DNA of 64,000 nucleotides from Nitrospirota bacterium (GCA_016180645.1 JACPAV010000015.1:1-64000), one strand, 5' to 3'. Numbered from the stretch's first letter, positions 50,627 through 60,479 are shown. Program-made: numbers and translations. Notes: generated from the sequence alone by a model not told the origin.

Positions 50627-53600
50627 ATGAGACGACATCCAGCAATCCTACTCCTTGTTGTCCTCCTTACCTTCTCTTGCAGCGGTTCCAGGAAGTCTGA
50701 GAGGGGTCCATCTGCTCCAGTCGGCGGCGTCGAAGTGACCTTGGCCATTCCGCTCACGCCGGAGCAGGCGGCGGCTTTGGAGGGGGTCCGCGCGGGCCGG
50801 CGGGGTATCACCCGACCGGATGAAATCACGCGAGTGGATGATATTTCGAGAGTAGATGACCTTGTGCGCGTTGACGAGGTGGTGGCGGACATCGCCGTCA
50901 ACGAAGAGGTGGTGGCCGAAGGCGTCCGCGGCGGCATCCGCGCGGGCGTCCGCGGGGGGATTCGCGCCGCGGAGGCCGGAGGAGTCCGGGGAGGCGTGCG
51001 CGGCGCAAGCGCCCGTTTCCCGTCTACTGTCTACCGTCTACTGTCTACCCGCCGCCAGATCGCCGAACCGCCTGCGCTGGCCTTCGAAGTCGTCTTCGCT
51101 CTGCCCGGGCAATACGCCGTGGCGGGGGAGTACCCTCTCATGGCGCGCCTGCGGTCCGCCGCCCAACCCGACGTCGGTTACGTCCAAGTCAAGACGACCC
51201 TCAAGGTCAAGGGGACGCAAGACGCAGGGCGCACGACGCAGGGTGAAGGCGAGGAGGGAGCCGACCAGGAACGAGGAACCAGGAACGAGGAACTTGGCTT
51301 TGTCATCGCAATCGAAGAGACCCCCATCGAGGTGAGGGATGTGGAGTTGCCGGATGACGACCAGGACGGCATCGCCACCCTTGTGGAGGTGGCTACGGTG
51401 CTCGCCCTGAGCGATGCGGAGGGGCCTGCGGCATTGGAGCAAGCTCTATCGGCAGCCACGAACCGCGAGTCACGCGTCACGAGTAACGACGTGCAAATCG
51501 CCTTCGGCCGGCTCACCGAGGCGTTGGACTCGACCTTGCAGAAGCAGGGGGTGGAGACGCCGATAACGCTGGCCGCGATCGACCTCACACCACCGGACAC
51601 CGCGCTGAGCGCGGTCAGTGGCGCGTTGCCAGTGGCGAGTGGCGCGTCCATCAAGAGCGGACAAGAAATCACCCTCACGTTTTCCTGCTCCGATACGAGC
51701 AACGAGCTATGCTTCTTCCGTTGTTCCCTTGACGGCGCTCCGTTCTCTCCCTGTTCCTCGCCTGCCGCCTATCGCCCACCGCACGGCGACCACGTGCTCG
51801 CCGTGCGGGCCGTGGACGCCATGGGCAACACCGATCCCACGCCGGCCTCCTTCACCTTCAAGGTTGTTTCGACCTTTGGTCCCAACGATCATCTCCCTCG
51901 CGGCCAGATGATGGAGGCCAAGGTGTCTTCCAAGGGCGCCGCCGTGGCCGCCGATGCGGGCAAGGCGAAGCTGGTGTTTCCTCCCGGCGCGGTGACGCAG
52001 GAGTTGAGCGTCAAGATCAAGAAGCTGGACCCGGTTTCGACGCCGGTGCCGCCCGGGTCCCACGGCGAGGTTTATGAGTTCGGCCCGGAAGGCACGGTGT
52101 TCAAAGCGCCGGTCGAGATGACGCTGGCGTATCAGGAGACGGACGTTCCCAAAGACTCGCTGGAGGGCCAATTGACCTTGGCGACGGAGGTGAGCGGATC
52201 GTGGCAGGTGATTCCCGGATCGGGTGTGGATGTCGCCCTGAACGAAGTGAAGGGTCCCGCCACGCATTTCTCCCGGTTCACCATCATCACAGACACGACC
52301 CCACCCCTTGCGCCGGATCCTGCGAAGCTCACGGTTGCCATGAATCCTCCCGGTACAGCCGATACCATCCAAGGCTCCTCCGGTTCCGTCGAAGCCGGCA
52401 GTAGCGTCCGAATTTATTCGGACGGTCTTGTCACCTCCCTCATTGCTCAAACCTCATCGCTCGCTGACGGCAGTTTCCCTGCCGTCAGCGTGGGCGATAA
52501 CGCAAACGCCACGGTCTACATCACCGCCACGGACGGAGCCGGCAACCAGAGCGCGGTGACGATCATGACCAACGACATCACCCCTCCCGACACAACGCTC
52601 GTAGGGGCGGGCTTGCCCGCCCTCCTGACGAACCAAACCTCGGCTTCATTCTCGTTTTCCTGCTCCGACGTAGGGGCGACGTCCACGTCCCCCGCGTGCT
52701 CCTTCGAATGTTCCCTCGATTCCGCGTCTTTTTCTTCCTGCTCATCACCCACAACCCTCAACTCACAACTTGGCGGCGCCCACACCTTCTCCGTCCGCGC
52801 CCTCGACGCCGCCAGCAACCCCGATCCCACCCCGGCTTCCTACACATGGACCGTCGAGACGACTCCTCCCTCGGCCGGTGCGGTCACCCCCTCCAACGCC
52901 GCCACGGCCACTCACGTGGACAGCCCCTTCGACCTCTCGGCCACGTTCGCGGATACCGCGGGTGTCATCTCCTGCGAGCACTGCAAATCCACCGACGGGA
53001 CGTGCGACACCGAATGGGCTGCCGGGACGTGGGGTGCCGGAACCTGTTCGGTTACGGCTCTTGCATGTACGGACGGCCAAACCCTCACGCTCAACATGAG
53101 AGCAACGGATGGGGTCGGCAACGTCGGGACGGCCTCGACCGTGACACGCACCTGCGACACGGCCGGCTCTACCTGCTCCGTCTCGTCCATCACCGAGGGT
53201 ACGAATCCGGGTGACCAGCATGTTTCGGGTGCAACGCTTTACTATCGCAACGCGGGGGCTGGGAACTTCACGGTCAATGTGACCGCGAGCGACGGGGGCT
53301 CCGGCGTGCAGAAGCTGGTATTCCCCACCACGGTTTCGGCGGGGGGAGAGGATACGTCTTCTCCGTACTCGCTCGCGTATTCCTGGACGACCTCTTCCAC
53401 GTTCGACGGTTCCGCGGCGATTACGGCCCACGACAACGTGGGAAACACAGGGACCTGCTCGTTTACGGTTACGCTGGACACGATGGCGCCTTCGGGCGGG
53501 TCGGTGAGCATCACGGACGGCTGGTACAACACGGCGAGCGTGCCGGTCACGTTTGTCAACGGGACGGATGCTTCATCGGGGTTGGGGCAGAGGCTGTTGC

Positions 53601-56143
53601 AGCGGCGTTCCGCAACGCTTTCAAGCGGGGCGTGCGGCACCTATGGGTCCTACACTACGATTGCAACCGATCCATCGTCTTCGCCCTACAACGACACCAC
53701 GGTGGCCAATGGCAACTGCTACCAGTATCAGTTCGTCGTCAACGACAACGTTGGAAACGCAAATACGTACAGTTCGGCCTCCACGGCAAGGGTGGATACC
53801 GCGGCACCGACGTTCGGCGGTGTTACGAGCGCCACGGCGGTTTCGGCGAGCCAGATTGATCTCAGTTGGACGGCAGCCACGGATACCGTAAGCGTACAGG
53901 CGAACATCGTCTACGAAATCTGCCAGACGACAACCTCCGGTGGTTGTTTGACCTTCACGGCAACTTACACGACCACTGCCGGTGCCACTTCTTATCCCGT
54001 TGTTACCTTGTCCCCTGGTACCCGTTATTATTTTGTCGTTCGTGCGAAAGATGAAGCGAACAATGTGGACGCCAACACCGTCGAAAACTCCACCGTCACG
54101 TGGGGACAGAACATTATTCAGGCCGTAGCAGTTGGAGGGACTCTTACATGTGCCCTTATCGCCAATGGGACCGTCAAGTGCTGGGGACGCAATGACTACG
54201 GTCAACTCGGCGACGGGACGACGGTGGACAAGAGCACCCCCGTGGCCGTCTCCACGCTCACCAGTGCCGTCGCCATCACGGGAGGGAACTTGCACACCTG
54301 CGCGCTGGTCTCGGGCGGGACGGTCAAATGCTGGGGATACAATAACAACGGTCAGCTCGGCGACGGGACGAAAGGGCCGACGGCGGACAAGAGCACCCCT
54401 GTGGCGGTCTCCACGCTCACCGGCGCCATCGCGATCACGGGAGGGTGGGGGCACACCTGCGCGCTGGTCTCGGACGGGACGGTCAAGTGCTGGGGAGCCA
54501 ATTACTACGGTCAACTCGGCGACGGGACGACCGGGCCGACGGCAGACAAGAGCACCCCTGTGGCGGTCTCCACACTCACCGGCGCCATCGCGATCACGGG
54601 AGGCGACTACCACACTTGCGCGCTGGTCTCGGACGGGACAGGCAAATGCTGGGGAGACAATGTCTACGGTGAACTCGGCGACGGGACGCTGGTGGACAAG
54701 AGCACCCCTGTGGCGGTCTCCACGTTCACCGGTGCCGTCGCGATCACGGGAGGGAACGGCCACACTTGCGCGCTGGTCTCGGACGGGACAGGCAAATGCT
54801 GGGGGAAAAATCTCAACGGTCAGCTTGGGGACGGGACGACCGCCAACCGCCTAGCGCCCATCGCCGTGTCTTTCCTTTCCAGCGCCGCGGCCATCGCGGG
54901 GGGTAGCGCTCACACCTGTTCCCTCCTATCCGACGGCACGGTGAAATGCTGGGGCTACAATGCCTACGGCGAACTCGGCGACGGGACGACGGCGGATAAG
55001 ACCACCCCCGTTGCCGTCTCCATGCCCGCCGGCCCAATGGGCATAAAACTCCCCCGCCTCCACGAATCCACCGCCTCCGGCGCCCCCGCCCGCCCCTTCC
55101 GCGAAGGGCTTACCGCCCACCTCGGCTCTCACACCTGTTCCCTTCTTTCGGACGGAACGGTGAAGTGCTGGGGGTCGAATTGGCAGAATCAGCTTGGGGA
55201 TGGGACGGCCGCTGATAGATCCACGCCGGTCGCCGTGAGCACGCTCACGAATGCCGTGGCCGTGACGGGAGGGGAGTATCACACTTGCTCGCTGCTTTCC
55301 AATGGGACGGTCAAGTGCTGGGGGCCCAATGGTTACGGCCAACTGGGCGACGGGACAGTGGCTAACAAGTCCACCCCGGTGGCCGTCAGCACGCTCACGA
55401 GCGCCGTGGCCATCGCGGGCGGATTCTATCACACCTGTTCACTCCTCGCGGACGGCTCGGTCAACTGCTGGGGCTACAATGCTAACGGCCAGCTTGGGGA
55501 CGGGTCGAACGCCGGCAAGTCCACGCCGGTGGCCGTGAGTACGCTCACGAATGCTGTGGCCATAGCGACAGGGGGTAGGCACACCTGCTCGCTGCTTTCG
55601 GATGGGACGGTCAAGTGCTGGGGGTACGCGGTGCTCGGGGACGGGACGTGGGTCGATAAGACCACGCCGGTCGCTGTCAGCACGCTCACGAATGCCGTGG
55701 CCGTGGCGGGAGGGAGCAATCACACCTGTTCGCTTTCCGCTGATGGTGGAATCAAGTGCTGGGGGTTCAATGACTTCGGCCAACTCGGGGATGGGACGAC
55801 CACCGATAAATCCACACCGGTCGCTGTCAGCACGCTCACGAACGCCGTGGCCGTGACGGGAGGGAACCTTCACACCTGTTCGCTCCTTTCCGATGGTTCG
55901 GTTAGATGCTGGGGAAACAATCCATTCGGTCAGCTTGGGGATGGGACGACCACCGATAAATGGGCCCCTGTCGTTGTGAGCACAGTCACGGCTGCCGTGG
56001 CCGTTGCAGGAGGGCAGGTTCACACCTGTGTGCTCCTTTCGGACGGCTCGGTCAAGTGCTGGGGGAACAATGCCAACGGCCGGCTCGGCGACGGAACGAC
56101 GGCCAGCAAATCAACGCCTGTTCAGGTGTTGTATTTGCCGTGA
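50627..56143 (+). CDS. Giant lipoprotein 2: Arg-rich repeats, ZU5-like domain, RCC1 propellers
   Basis: 1838 residues from ATG 50627 (MRRHPAILLLVVLLTFSC, lipobox Cys18), with GGGGAG 10 bp upstream; the 136-codon in-frame extension overlaps the minus-strand small genes. Order: VEVTLAIPLTPEQAAALEGV block; VNEEVVAEGVRGGIRAGVRG repeats; helical region; LPDDDQDGIATLVEVA; Cys-rich Ig-like domain; ZU5-like domain (LVFPPGAVTQELSVKIKKLD, EFGPEGTVFKAPVEMTLAY); more Ig-like and FN3 domains; then 13 RCC1 repeats (6 + linker + 7). The linker is nearly identical to that of lipoprotein 1. Probably a surface adhesin or scaffold. Confidence 0.88.
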   Translation: MRRHPAILLLVVLLTFSCSGSRKSERGPSAPVGGVEVTLAIPLTPEQAAALEGVRAGRRGITRPDEITRVDDISRVDDLVRVDEVVADIAVNEEVVAEGVRGGIRAGVRGGIRAAEAGGVRGGVRGASARFPSTVYRLLSTRRQIAEPPALAFEVVFALPGQYAVAGEYPLMARLRSAAQPDVGYVQVKTTLKVKGTQDAGRTTQGEGEEGADQERGTRNEELGFVIAIEETPIEVRDVELPDDDQDGIATLVEVATVLALSDAEGPAALEQALSAATNRESRVTSNDVQIAFGRLTEALDSTLQKQGVETPITLAAIDLTPPDTALSAVSGALPVASGASIKSGQEITLTFSCSDTSNELCFFRCSLDGAPFSPCSSPAAYRPPHGDHVLAVRAVDAMGNTDPTPASFTFKVVSTFGPNDHLPRGQMMEAKVSSKGAAVAADAGKAKLVFPPGAVTQELSVKIKKLDPVSTPVPPGSHGEVYEFGPEGTVFKAPVEMTLAYQETDVPKDSLEGQLTLATEVSGSWQVIPGSGVDVALNEVKGPATHFSRFTIITDTTPPLAPDPAKLTVAMNPPGTADTIQGSSGSVEAGSSVRIYSDGLVTSLIAQTSSLADGSFPAVSVGDNANATVYITATDGAGNQSAVTIMTNDITPPDTTLVGAGLPALLTNQTSASFSFSCSDVGATSTSPACSFECSLDSASFSSCSSPTTLNSQLGGAHTFSVRALDAASNPDPTPASYTWTVETTPPSAGAVTPSNAATATHVDSPFDLSATFADTAGVISCEHCKSTDGTCDTEWAAGTWGAGTCSVTALACTDGQTLTLNMRATDGVGNVGTASTVTRTCDTAGSTCSVSSITEGTNPGDQHVSGATLYYRNAGAGNFTVNVTASDGGSGVQKLVFPTTVSAGGEDTSSPYSLAYSWTTSSTFDGSAAITAHDNVGNTGTCSFTVTLDTMAPSGGSVSITDGWYNTASVPVTFVNGTDASSGLGQRLLQRRSATLSSGACGTYGSYTTIATDPSSSPYNDTTVANGNCYQYQFVVNDNVGNANTYSSASTARVDTAAPTFGGVTSATAVSASQIDLSWTAATDTVSVQANIVYEICQTTTSGGCLTFTATYTTTAGATSYPVVTLSPGTRYYFVVRAKDEANNVDANTVENSTVTWGQNIIQAVAVGGTLTCALIANGTVKCWGRNDYGQLGDGTTVDKSTPVAVSTLTSAVAITGGNLHTCALVSGGTVKCWGYNNNGQLGDGTKGPTADKSTPVAVSTLTGAIAITGGWGHTCALVSDGTVKCWGANYYGQLGDGTTGPTADKSTPVAVSTLTGAIAITGGDYHTCALVSDGTGKCWGDNVYGELGDGTLVDKSTPVAVSTFTGAVAITGGNGHTCALVSDGTGKCWGKNLNGQLGDGTTANRLAPIAVSFLSSAAAIAGGSAHTCSLLSDGTVKCWGYNAYGELGDGTTADKTTPVAVSMPAGPMGIKLPRLHESTASGAPARPFREGLTAHLGSHTCSLLSDGTVKCWGSNWQNQLGDGTAADRSTPVAVSTLTNAVAVTGGEYHTCSLLSNGTVKCWGPNGYGQLGDGTVANKSTPVAVSTLTSAVAIAGGFYHTCSLLADGSVNCWGYNANGQLGDGSNAGKSTPVAVSTLTNAVAIATGGRHTCSLLSDGTVKCWGYAVLGDGTWVDKTTPVAVSTLTNAVAVAGGSNHTCSLSADGGIKCWGFNDFGQLGDGTTTDKSTPVAVSTLTNAVAVTGGNLHTCSLLSDGSVRCWGNNPFGQLGDGTTTDKWAPVVVSTVTAAVAVAGGQVHTCVLLSDGSVKCWGNNANGRLGDGTTASKSTPVQVLYLP
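51022..51049 (+). repeat. Heptanucleotide tract (GTCTACN)4
   Basis: Units GTCTACT, GTCTACC, GTCTACT, GTCTACC, translated TVYRLLSTRR. Confidence 0.8.
51214..51295 (+). repeat. Two heptanucleotide tracts in lipoprotein 2
   Basis: 51214-51241: GACGCAA, GACGCAG, GGCGCAC, GACGCAG. 51268-51295: GGAACGA, GGAACCA, GGAACGA, GGAACTT. Both lie in the linker before the Ca-loop-like segment. Confidence 0.75.
51460..51487 (+). repeat. Heptanucleotide tract in lipoprotein 2
   Basis: Units GAACCGC, GAGTCAC, GCGTCAC, GAGTAAC. It falls at the same protein position (before DVQ-x-AF) as the tract at 57515-57542 in lipoprotein 3. Confidence 0.65.
51616..51650 (+). repeat. Heptanucleotide tract (CAGTGGC-like)
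   Basis: Units CAGTGGC, GCGTTGC, CAGTGGC, GAGTGGC, GCGTCCA. GAGTGGC units recur at 56961-56981, and inverted forms occur in lipoprotein 4 at 60862-60896. Confidence 0.65.
52601..52622. repeat. GGCGGGC-TT-GCCCGCC palindrome in lipoprotein 2
   Basis: GTAGGGGCGGGCTTGCCCGC followed by CCTCCTGA, at a domain boundary (PPDTTLVGAGLPALLTNQT). Identical placement to the copies at 62340 and 62601 in lipoprotein 4. Confidence 0.8.
52741..52768 (+). repeat. Heptanucleotide tract in lipoprotein 2
   Basis: Units CTCATCA, CCCACAA, CCCTCAA, CTCACAA. Same units in the same protein position as 58094-58121 of lipoprotein 3, translated SSPTTLNSQ. Confidence 0.7.
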
Positions 56144-56459
56144 CGAGTGGCGAGTGATGAGTGGCACGTTGAAAAACAGGTTGCGGACAACGATCCACGG
56201 GCCACGGAAAACGGACCTGTCTGCCGTGCCGGGCACGGCACAGGCAGGTCGGACGCCCGTCCCGGTCGCCAACGTCCCATGACCCATCTATATCAAATGC
56301 GTGCGCGTCTTGGGCTTGGGAATGGTAGCCGACCCGTTGCGAGGAATCGGCCGGATGTCGTATCTCTCCATCGTCACAATCGGGTAGGCAAGATCGTCCA
56401 CGACGTAGGTATCGGTCGATGGATTGCGCGGCATTGGCCATGCATAGGTCAGTAGGGTA
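56144..56459. other. Intergenic region with a strong hairpin
   Basis: Begins with GAGTGGC/GAGTGAT/GAGTGGC heptamers (56146-56167), then a hairpin with arms TGCCGTGC / GCACGGCA (56222-56240) and outer ACCTG / CAGGT (56215-56249). A 48-codon minus-strand frame (56288-56434) shows no family resemblance. No Shine-Dalgarno of note precedes the next gene. The hairpin lacks a T-run and is more likely another repeat element than a terminator. Confidence 0.55.
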
Positions 56460-59400
56460 ATGAAGCGTACCCTCCAATTCCTCCTCTGCGCCCTGGCTCT
56501 TTTTCTGCCTGCCTGCGCCGGCTGCTCAAAGAAGTCCCGGAGCGGCGACGTCAGGCCGACACCGCCGATCAATGTGCCCGAAGACTCCATGGGCGTCCGT
56601 TTGGCCGTTCCCTTGACGGCGGCGCAAGCCGCCGCCCTGGAGGGCGTGCGCGCGGGCGTTCGAGCCGGCGTCCGCGCGATCACGAGATCGGATGATATCA
56701 CCCGCCCCGACGACCTCCAGGAAGGAGGAAGTGCCGCAAGAGGGCACCCGGAAGGAATCGATGGAATCGGGCAGGGTACTTCGCAGCCTCCCGGAGCGGC
56801 TGACTTGGTCGCCGATATCTCCTGGAATAATGAACTCGTCGCCGAGGGGGTTCGTGCCGGCGTGCGCGCCGGAGTCCGAGCCGGCATAAGAGCCGGGGTG
56901 AGGGCGGCCGCGGGCGGCGAGACCGAACCTATCCCAGGCGCACCGCCTAGAACAAGGGGCGGGTGGCGAGTCGCGAGTGGCGCGCAAGAATCGCCCGATC
57001 TTACATCGGGCGGATTTTCCCCCGTAGCGCCCGATTTCGAGGCCGCAGGGACCGAATCGATCTTCTCGGCCTCGTCGGGCGGAGAATCGTCCGGTGTAAA
57101 ACCGGACGCTACTGCTCGCCACGGGGAACTTCGCACGTCGCACTTCGCACCACGGCGCCAGGCGTCCGAGCCGCCTGCATTGGCCCTTGGCTTGGAACTC
57201 CATTTCTTCCTGCCCAAGCGACTGGCCCTCACGGGCCTCCACAACCTACAAGCCCGCTTCCGTCCGAGAGGGTACCCCGATCTTTCCCTGCTCGACGTTC
57301 GAGTGGAGGTCGAGATCGCCCGCGTACAGGAGTCGGAAGAGGCCGAGGCGGTTGAAACCATCGTGGAGCGGGAGATCGCCTCTGCCAACGTGCTCCTGCC
57401 GGACGACGACGCGGACGGCGTCGCCACGCTGATCGAGATGGCGACGCACCTCACGCTCTACGGCAGCAAGGAGGAGGCGGACAAGTCTCTTGAAGAAGCC
57501 GTAGCGGCGGCCACGAGCAACGAACAACGGCCGACAAGCGACGACATTCAGTGGACCTTCTCCAAGCTGGAAAAGTTGCTCGAAAAAGAACTCGACGAAG
57601 GGGGCATCAAGACGGATATCGACCTTGGGGAAATCGATCTGACGCCGCCGGATACCGCCATCTCATCGAACGTCGAACGTCGAACATCGAACAAGCCGTT
57701 CACCTTCATGTTCACATGCACCGAGGAAATCTGCGTCTATTCGTGCGCCTTGGACGGGGCGGCTCTTGCGATTTGCGCCTCACCCTTCACGGTCTCGTCG
57801 CTTGCCGACGGGGCCCACACGCTTTCCGTCCGGGCGAGCGATCCCATGGGCAACTCCGACGCAACCCCCGCCACATTCACATGGACCGTCGACACCACGC
57901 CGCCGGAGACCGCGCTGAGCGCCGTAGCGGGGCCTTCAGGCTCCGCTACGAGCGTGGCGAGCGGCGCGTTACTGAACAAGACCGAGATCACCTTTACCTT
58001 CTCCTGCTCCGATACGAGCAACGGGCAACGGGCAACGGGCAACGAGGCATGCACCTTCCAATGCTCTCTCGACTCCGCTCCATTCTCCCCCTGCTCATCG
58101 CCCACAACCCTCAACTCACAACCCGAAGGTGCCCACACCTTCAGCGTCCGCGCCGTCGATCCCGCGGGCAACGTTGACTCCACACCGGCAGAATTCACGT
58201 GGACGCTCGACACCGCCCCCCCGTCCGGCGTGTCCGTCTCCATTAACTCCGGGGCCACAAGTTCGACTTCGCTCTCGGTAAGCCTGTCCCTCTCGGCCGG
58301 CGGCGCGGAAGAGATGCAAATCGCCGCGGACGGGACGCCCGATACCGAGCCATTTGAGAAATACTCGGCCACCAAGGCCGTTATCCTTCCTGCCGGCGAC
58401 GGCACAAGGATCGTCAAGGTCGTTTTCAGGGACGCCGCGGGCAATACCGCAACCGCGCAAGACGATATTCTCATGGATGCCGGCCCCCCCGGGTTCGGGG
58501 GGATAGCGTCTGCGACGGTCAACTGCTCGGACCGGATCGATCTCGCGTGGACGGCGGCGACGGACGCCGTGACTGCGTCGTCAAGCATCGTCTATGAGAT
58601 CTGTCGAAACACCGTGTCAGGAGCATGCAGCTCCACATGGACCGCGACGTACACAACGGCCGCGGGAGCGACGACTTTCACGGCGACCGGTCTTGCACAA
58701 GGGACTCCCTACTTCTTCGTCGTCCGGGCGCGCGACCAGTTGGCCAACGTCAGCGCCAATACCGAGCAAGCATCCGCCACCACTTCTACTCTCTCCACAC
58801 CGGCGCTGCTCAGGCCGATGGCCGACACGTACACGGGCACGAACAAGAAGCCGACCTTCACATGGACGACCGCGAACTGCGCGGACCAGTACGAACTCCA
58901 AGCAGACGACACATCGAATTATTCGAGCGCCTTGGAAATCAACGAGACATCCCTTGCGTCGGCAACCTTCACCCCCATATCGAACATGCCGACTTCCCTC
59001 GTTCAGCCCGTCGGCACTCGCTACTGGTGGCGCGTGAGGGCCAAGGACAACCAAGGCAACGTGTCCGGGTGGAGTTCGGCGAGAATTGTGAACGTGGGCC
59101 GGTTCGAGAACGATTTCAACGGCGACGGGTATGCGGACTGGATCGTCGGCGCCTACGGGCACGACGCGGGCGCAGGGGCCGGGGCAAACCGCGGCCGGGC
59201 GTACGTCTACCTCGGCGGGGGAACGCTGGACGGCACGGCGGATCTCACGCTCAGCGGCGATGAAAACAACGCGCGCTACGGCTTCTCCGTGTCGGGGGCA
59301 GGCGACGTGAACGGTGATGGATACGCGGACTGGATCGTCGGCGCCTACCTCCACGACGCCGGCGGAACAGACCGGGGACGCGCCTACCTCTACCTGGGTG

Positions 59401-60422
59401 GAAGCGGACTCGATGGGACGCCCGATCTCATGCTCAGTGGCGACGAGAACAGTGCCCAGTTCGGAATCATCGTAGCGCCTGCCGGAGACGTGAACGGAGA
59501 CGGGTATGCCGACTGGCTTGTTGGAGCCTCCGGGCACGACGCGGGAGGCACGGATCGAGGCCGCGCCTACCTCTACCTCGGGGGAAGCGCCTTGGACGGC
59601 ACGGCCGATCTCACGCTCAACGGCGACGAGAACAGCGCCAATCTCGGGATCTCGGCCTCCACGGCCGGCGACATCAATGGCGACGGGTATGCGGACTGGC
59701 TGGTCGGCGCCTACTTGCACGACGCGGGGGGCACGGATCGGGGGCGCACTTACCTCTACCTCGGGGCAAGCGGTTTGGACGGCACGGCCGATCTGACATT
59801 TTCCGGCGACGAAAACAGCGCGAAGCTGGGCAACTGGGTTGCCACGGCCGGCGACGCCGACAACGACGGCTACGCGGACTGGCTGGTTGCCGCCTACCAG
59901 CATGACGCGGGGGCCGGAGCCGCCGCCGACCGGGGTCGAATCTATGTCTACCTTGGAGGAACGTCGCCTGACAGCTCCGCCGATTTGATTCTAAGCGGCG
60001 ATGAGAACAGCGCCGAATTCGGCGTGACCGCAGCGTCGGCAGGAGATGCAAACGGCGACGGTTTCAGCGAGTGGATAGTTGGAGCATGGGCCCATGACGC
60101 CGGAGCCGGGGCCGCGGCGGACCGGGGACGCGCCTACGTGTTTCTCGGCGGCGCCTCGCTGGATGGCACGGCCGATCTTGTGCTGAGCGGCAACGAGAAC
60201 GGCGCGTCGCTCGGCGATTCCGTCGCCTCGGTTGGAGACGCCAATGCGGACGGAAAGGCCGACTGGCTCGTCGGCGCCGACGGGCACGATGCGGGAGGCG
60301 GCGCGAGCGCCGACCGTGGACAGGCATACGTGTACCTCGGGGCGAATCCGCTCGACGGCACTTCCGACCTCACCCTGAGCGGCGATGAAGACCTGGCCTC
60401 CTTCGGCCTCTCGGTGTTCTAG
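56460..60422 (+). CDS. Giant lipoprotein 3: Arg-rich repeats with an FG-GAP propeller
   Basis: 1320 residues. Lipoprotein signal MKRTLQFLLCALALFLPACAGC with the lipobox LPAC. Same N-terminal plan as its neighbours: MGVRLAVPLTAAQAAALEGV, then LVADISWNNELVAEGVRAGVR repeats, a helical region, LPDDDADGVATLIEMA, and three Cys-rich Ig-like domains, an FN3 domain and a second FN3-like module. The C-terminus differs: seven integrin-type FG-GAP repeats (DVNGDGYADWIVGAYLHDAG...GRAYLYLGG...LSGDEN) make one seven-bladed propeller with DxNxDG Ca loops, in place of RCC1. Packed with palindromic and heptamer repeats. Probably a surface binding protein. Confidence 0.88.
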   Translation: MKRTLQFLLCALALFLPACAGCSKKSRSGDVRPTPPINVPEDSMGVRLAVPLTAAQAAALEGVRAGVRAGVRAITRSDDITRPDDLQEGGSAARGHPEGIDGIGQGTSQPPGAADLVADISWNNELVAEGVRAGVRAGVRAGIRAGVRAAAGGETEPIPGAPPRTRGGWRVASGAQESPDLTSGGFSPVAPDFEAAGTESIFSASSGGESSGVKPDATARHGELRTSHFAPRRQASEPPALALGLELHFFLPKRLALTGLHNLQARFRPRGYPDLSLLDVRVEVEIARVQESEEAEAVETIVEREIASANVLLPDDDADGVATLIEMATHLTLYGSKEEADKSLEEAVAAATSNEQRPTSDDIQWTFSKLEKLLEKELDEGGIKTDIDLGEIDLTPPDTAISSNVERRTSNKPFTFMFTCTEEICVYSCALDGAALAICASPFTVSSLADGAHTLSVRASDPMGNSDATPATFTWTVDTTPPETALSAVAGPSGSATSVASGALLNKTEITFTFSCSDTSNGQRATGNEACTFQCSLDSAPFSPCSSPTTLNSQPEGAHTFSVRAVDPAGNVDSTPAEFTWTLDTAPPSGVSVSINSGATSSTSLSVSLSLSAGGAEEMQIAADGTPDTEPFEKYSATKAVILPAGDGTRIVKVVFRDAAGNTATAQDDILMDAGPPGFGGIASATVNCSDRIDLAWTAATDAVTASSSIVYEICRNTVSGACSSTWTATYTTAAGATTFTATGLAQGTPYFFVVRARDQLANVSANTEQASATTSTLSTPALLRPMADTYTGTNKKPTFTWTTANCADQYELQADDTSNYSSALEINETSLASATFTPISNMPTSLVQPVGTRYWWRVRAKDNQGNVSGWSSARIVNVGRFENDFNGDGYADWIVGAYGHDAGAGAGANRGRAYVYLGGGTLDGTADLTLSGDENNARYGFSVSGAGDVNGDGYADWIVGAYLHDAGGTDRGRAYLYLGGSGLDGTPDLMLSGDENSAQFGIIVAPAGDVNGDGYADWLVGASGHDAGGTDRGRAYLYLGGSALDGTADLTLNGDENSANLGISASTAGDINGDGYADWLVGAYLHDAGGTDRGRTYLYLGASGLDGTADLTFSGDENSAKLGNWVATAGDADNDGYADWLVAAYQHDAGAGAAADRGRIYVYLGGTSPDSSADLILSGDENSAEFGVTAASAGDANGDGFSEWIVGAWAHDAGAGAAADRGRAYVFLGGASLDGTADLVLSGNENGASLGDSVASVGDANADGKADWLVGADGHDAGGGASADRGQAYVYLGANPLDGTSDLTLSGDEDLASFGLSVF
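56961..57030. repeat. Heptamers and palindromes in lipoprotein 3
   Basis: GGGTGGC, GAGTCGC, GAGTGGC at 56961-56981, followed by CGCCCGAT / ATCGGGCG arms around TTAC (near 56994-57013) and a nearby GTAGCGCCCG, i.e. another version of the GTAGCG hairpin element. Translated without a stop. Confidence 0.6.
57089..57153. repeat. Inverted GTCCGGT element and heptamer tract in lipoprotein 3
   Basis: GTCCGGT-GTAAA-ACCGGAC followed by GCTAC (57089-57112) is the reverse complement of the element at 47427, translated SSGVKPDAT. Directly after it come heptamers GAACTTC, GCACGTC, GCACTTC, GCACCAC (57126-57153). Confidence 0.78.
57515..57542 (+). repeat. Heptanucleotide tract in lipoprotein 3
   Basis: Units GAGCAAC, GAACAAC, GGCCGAC, AAGCGAC, translated TSNEQRPTSDD. 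Confidence 0.65.
57666..57693 (+). repeat. Heptanucleotide tract (TCGAACR)4
   Basis: Units TCGAACG, TCGAACG, TCGAACA, TCGAACA, translated SNVERRTSN. Confidence 0.8.
57924..57949. repeat. GTAGCGGGGCC-TTCA-GGCTCCGCTAC palindrome
   Basis: 11-bp arms with one mismatch and a TTCA loop, translated VAGPSGSAT between two Ig-like domains of lipoprotein 3. GTAG/CTAC ends match the other elements. Confidence 0.78.
58021..58041 (+). repeat. Heptanucleotide tract (ACGGGCA)3
   Basis: Three perfect 7-bp units, translated NGQRATG within a Cys-rich domain. Loss or gain of a unit would shift the frame. Confidence 0.8.
58094..58121 (+). repeat. Heptanucleotide tract in lipoprotein 3
   Basis: Units CTCATCG, CCCACAA, CCCTCAA, CTCACAA; see the matching tract at 52741-52768. 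Confidence 0.7.
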
Positions 60423-60479
60423 ATGACAACGTGTCATTGCGCTGCTATCCGCCGACCGGCGGAGCCGCGGCAATCTCGC

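Noticed and set aside
56288-56434. 48-codon minus-strand frame before lipoprotein 3
   Set aside because: No similarity to anything recognised, no ribosome-binding site, and the region holds repeat hairpins.
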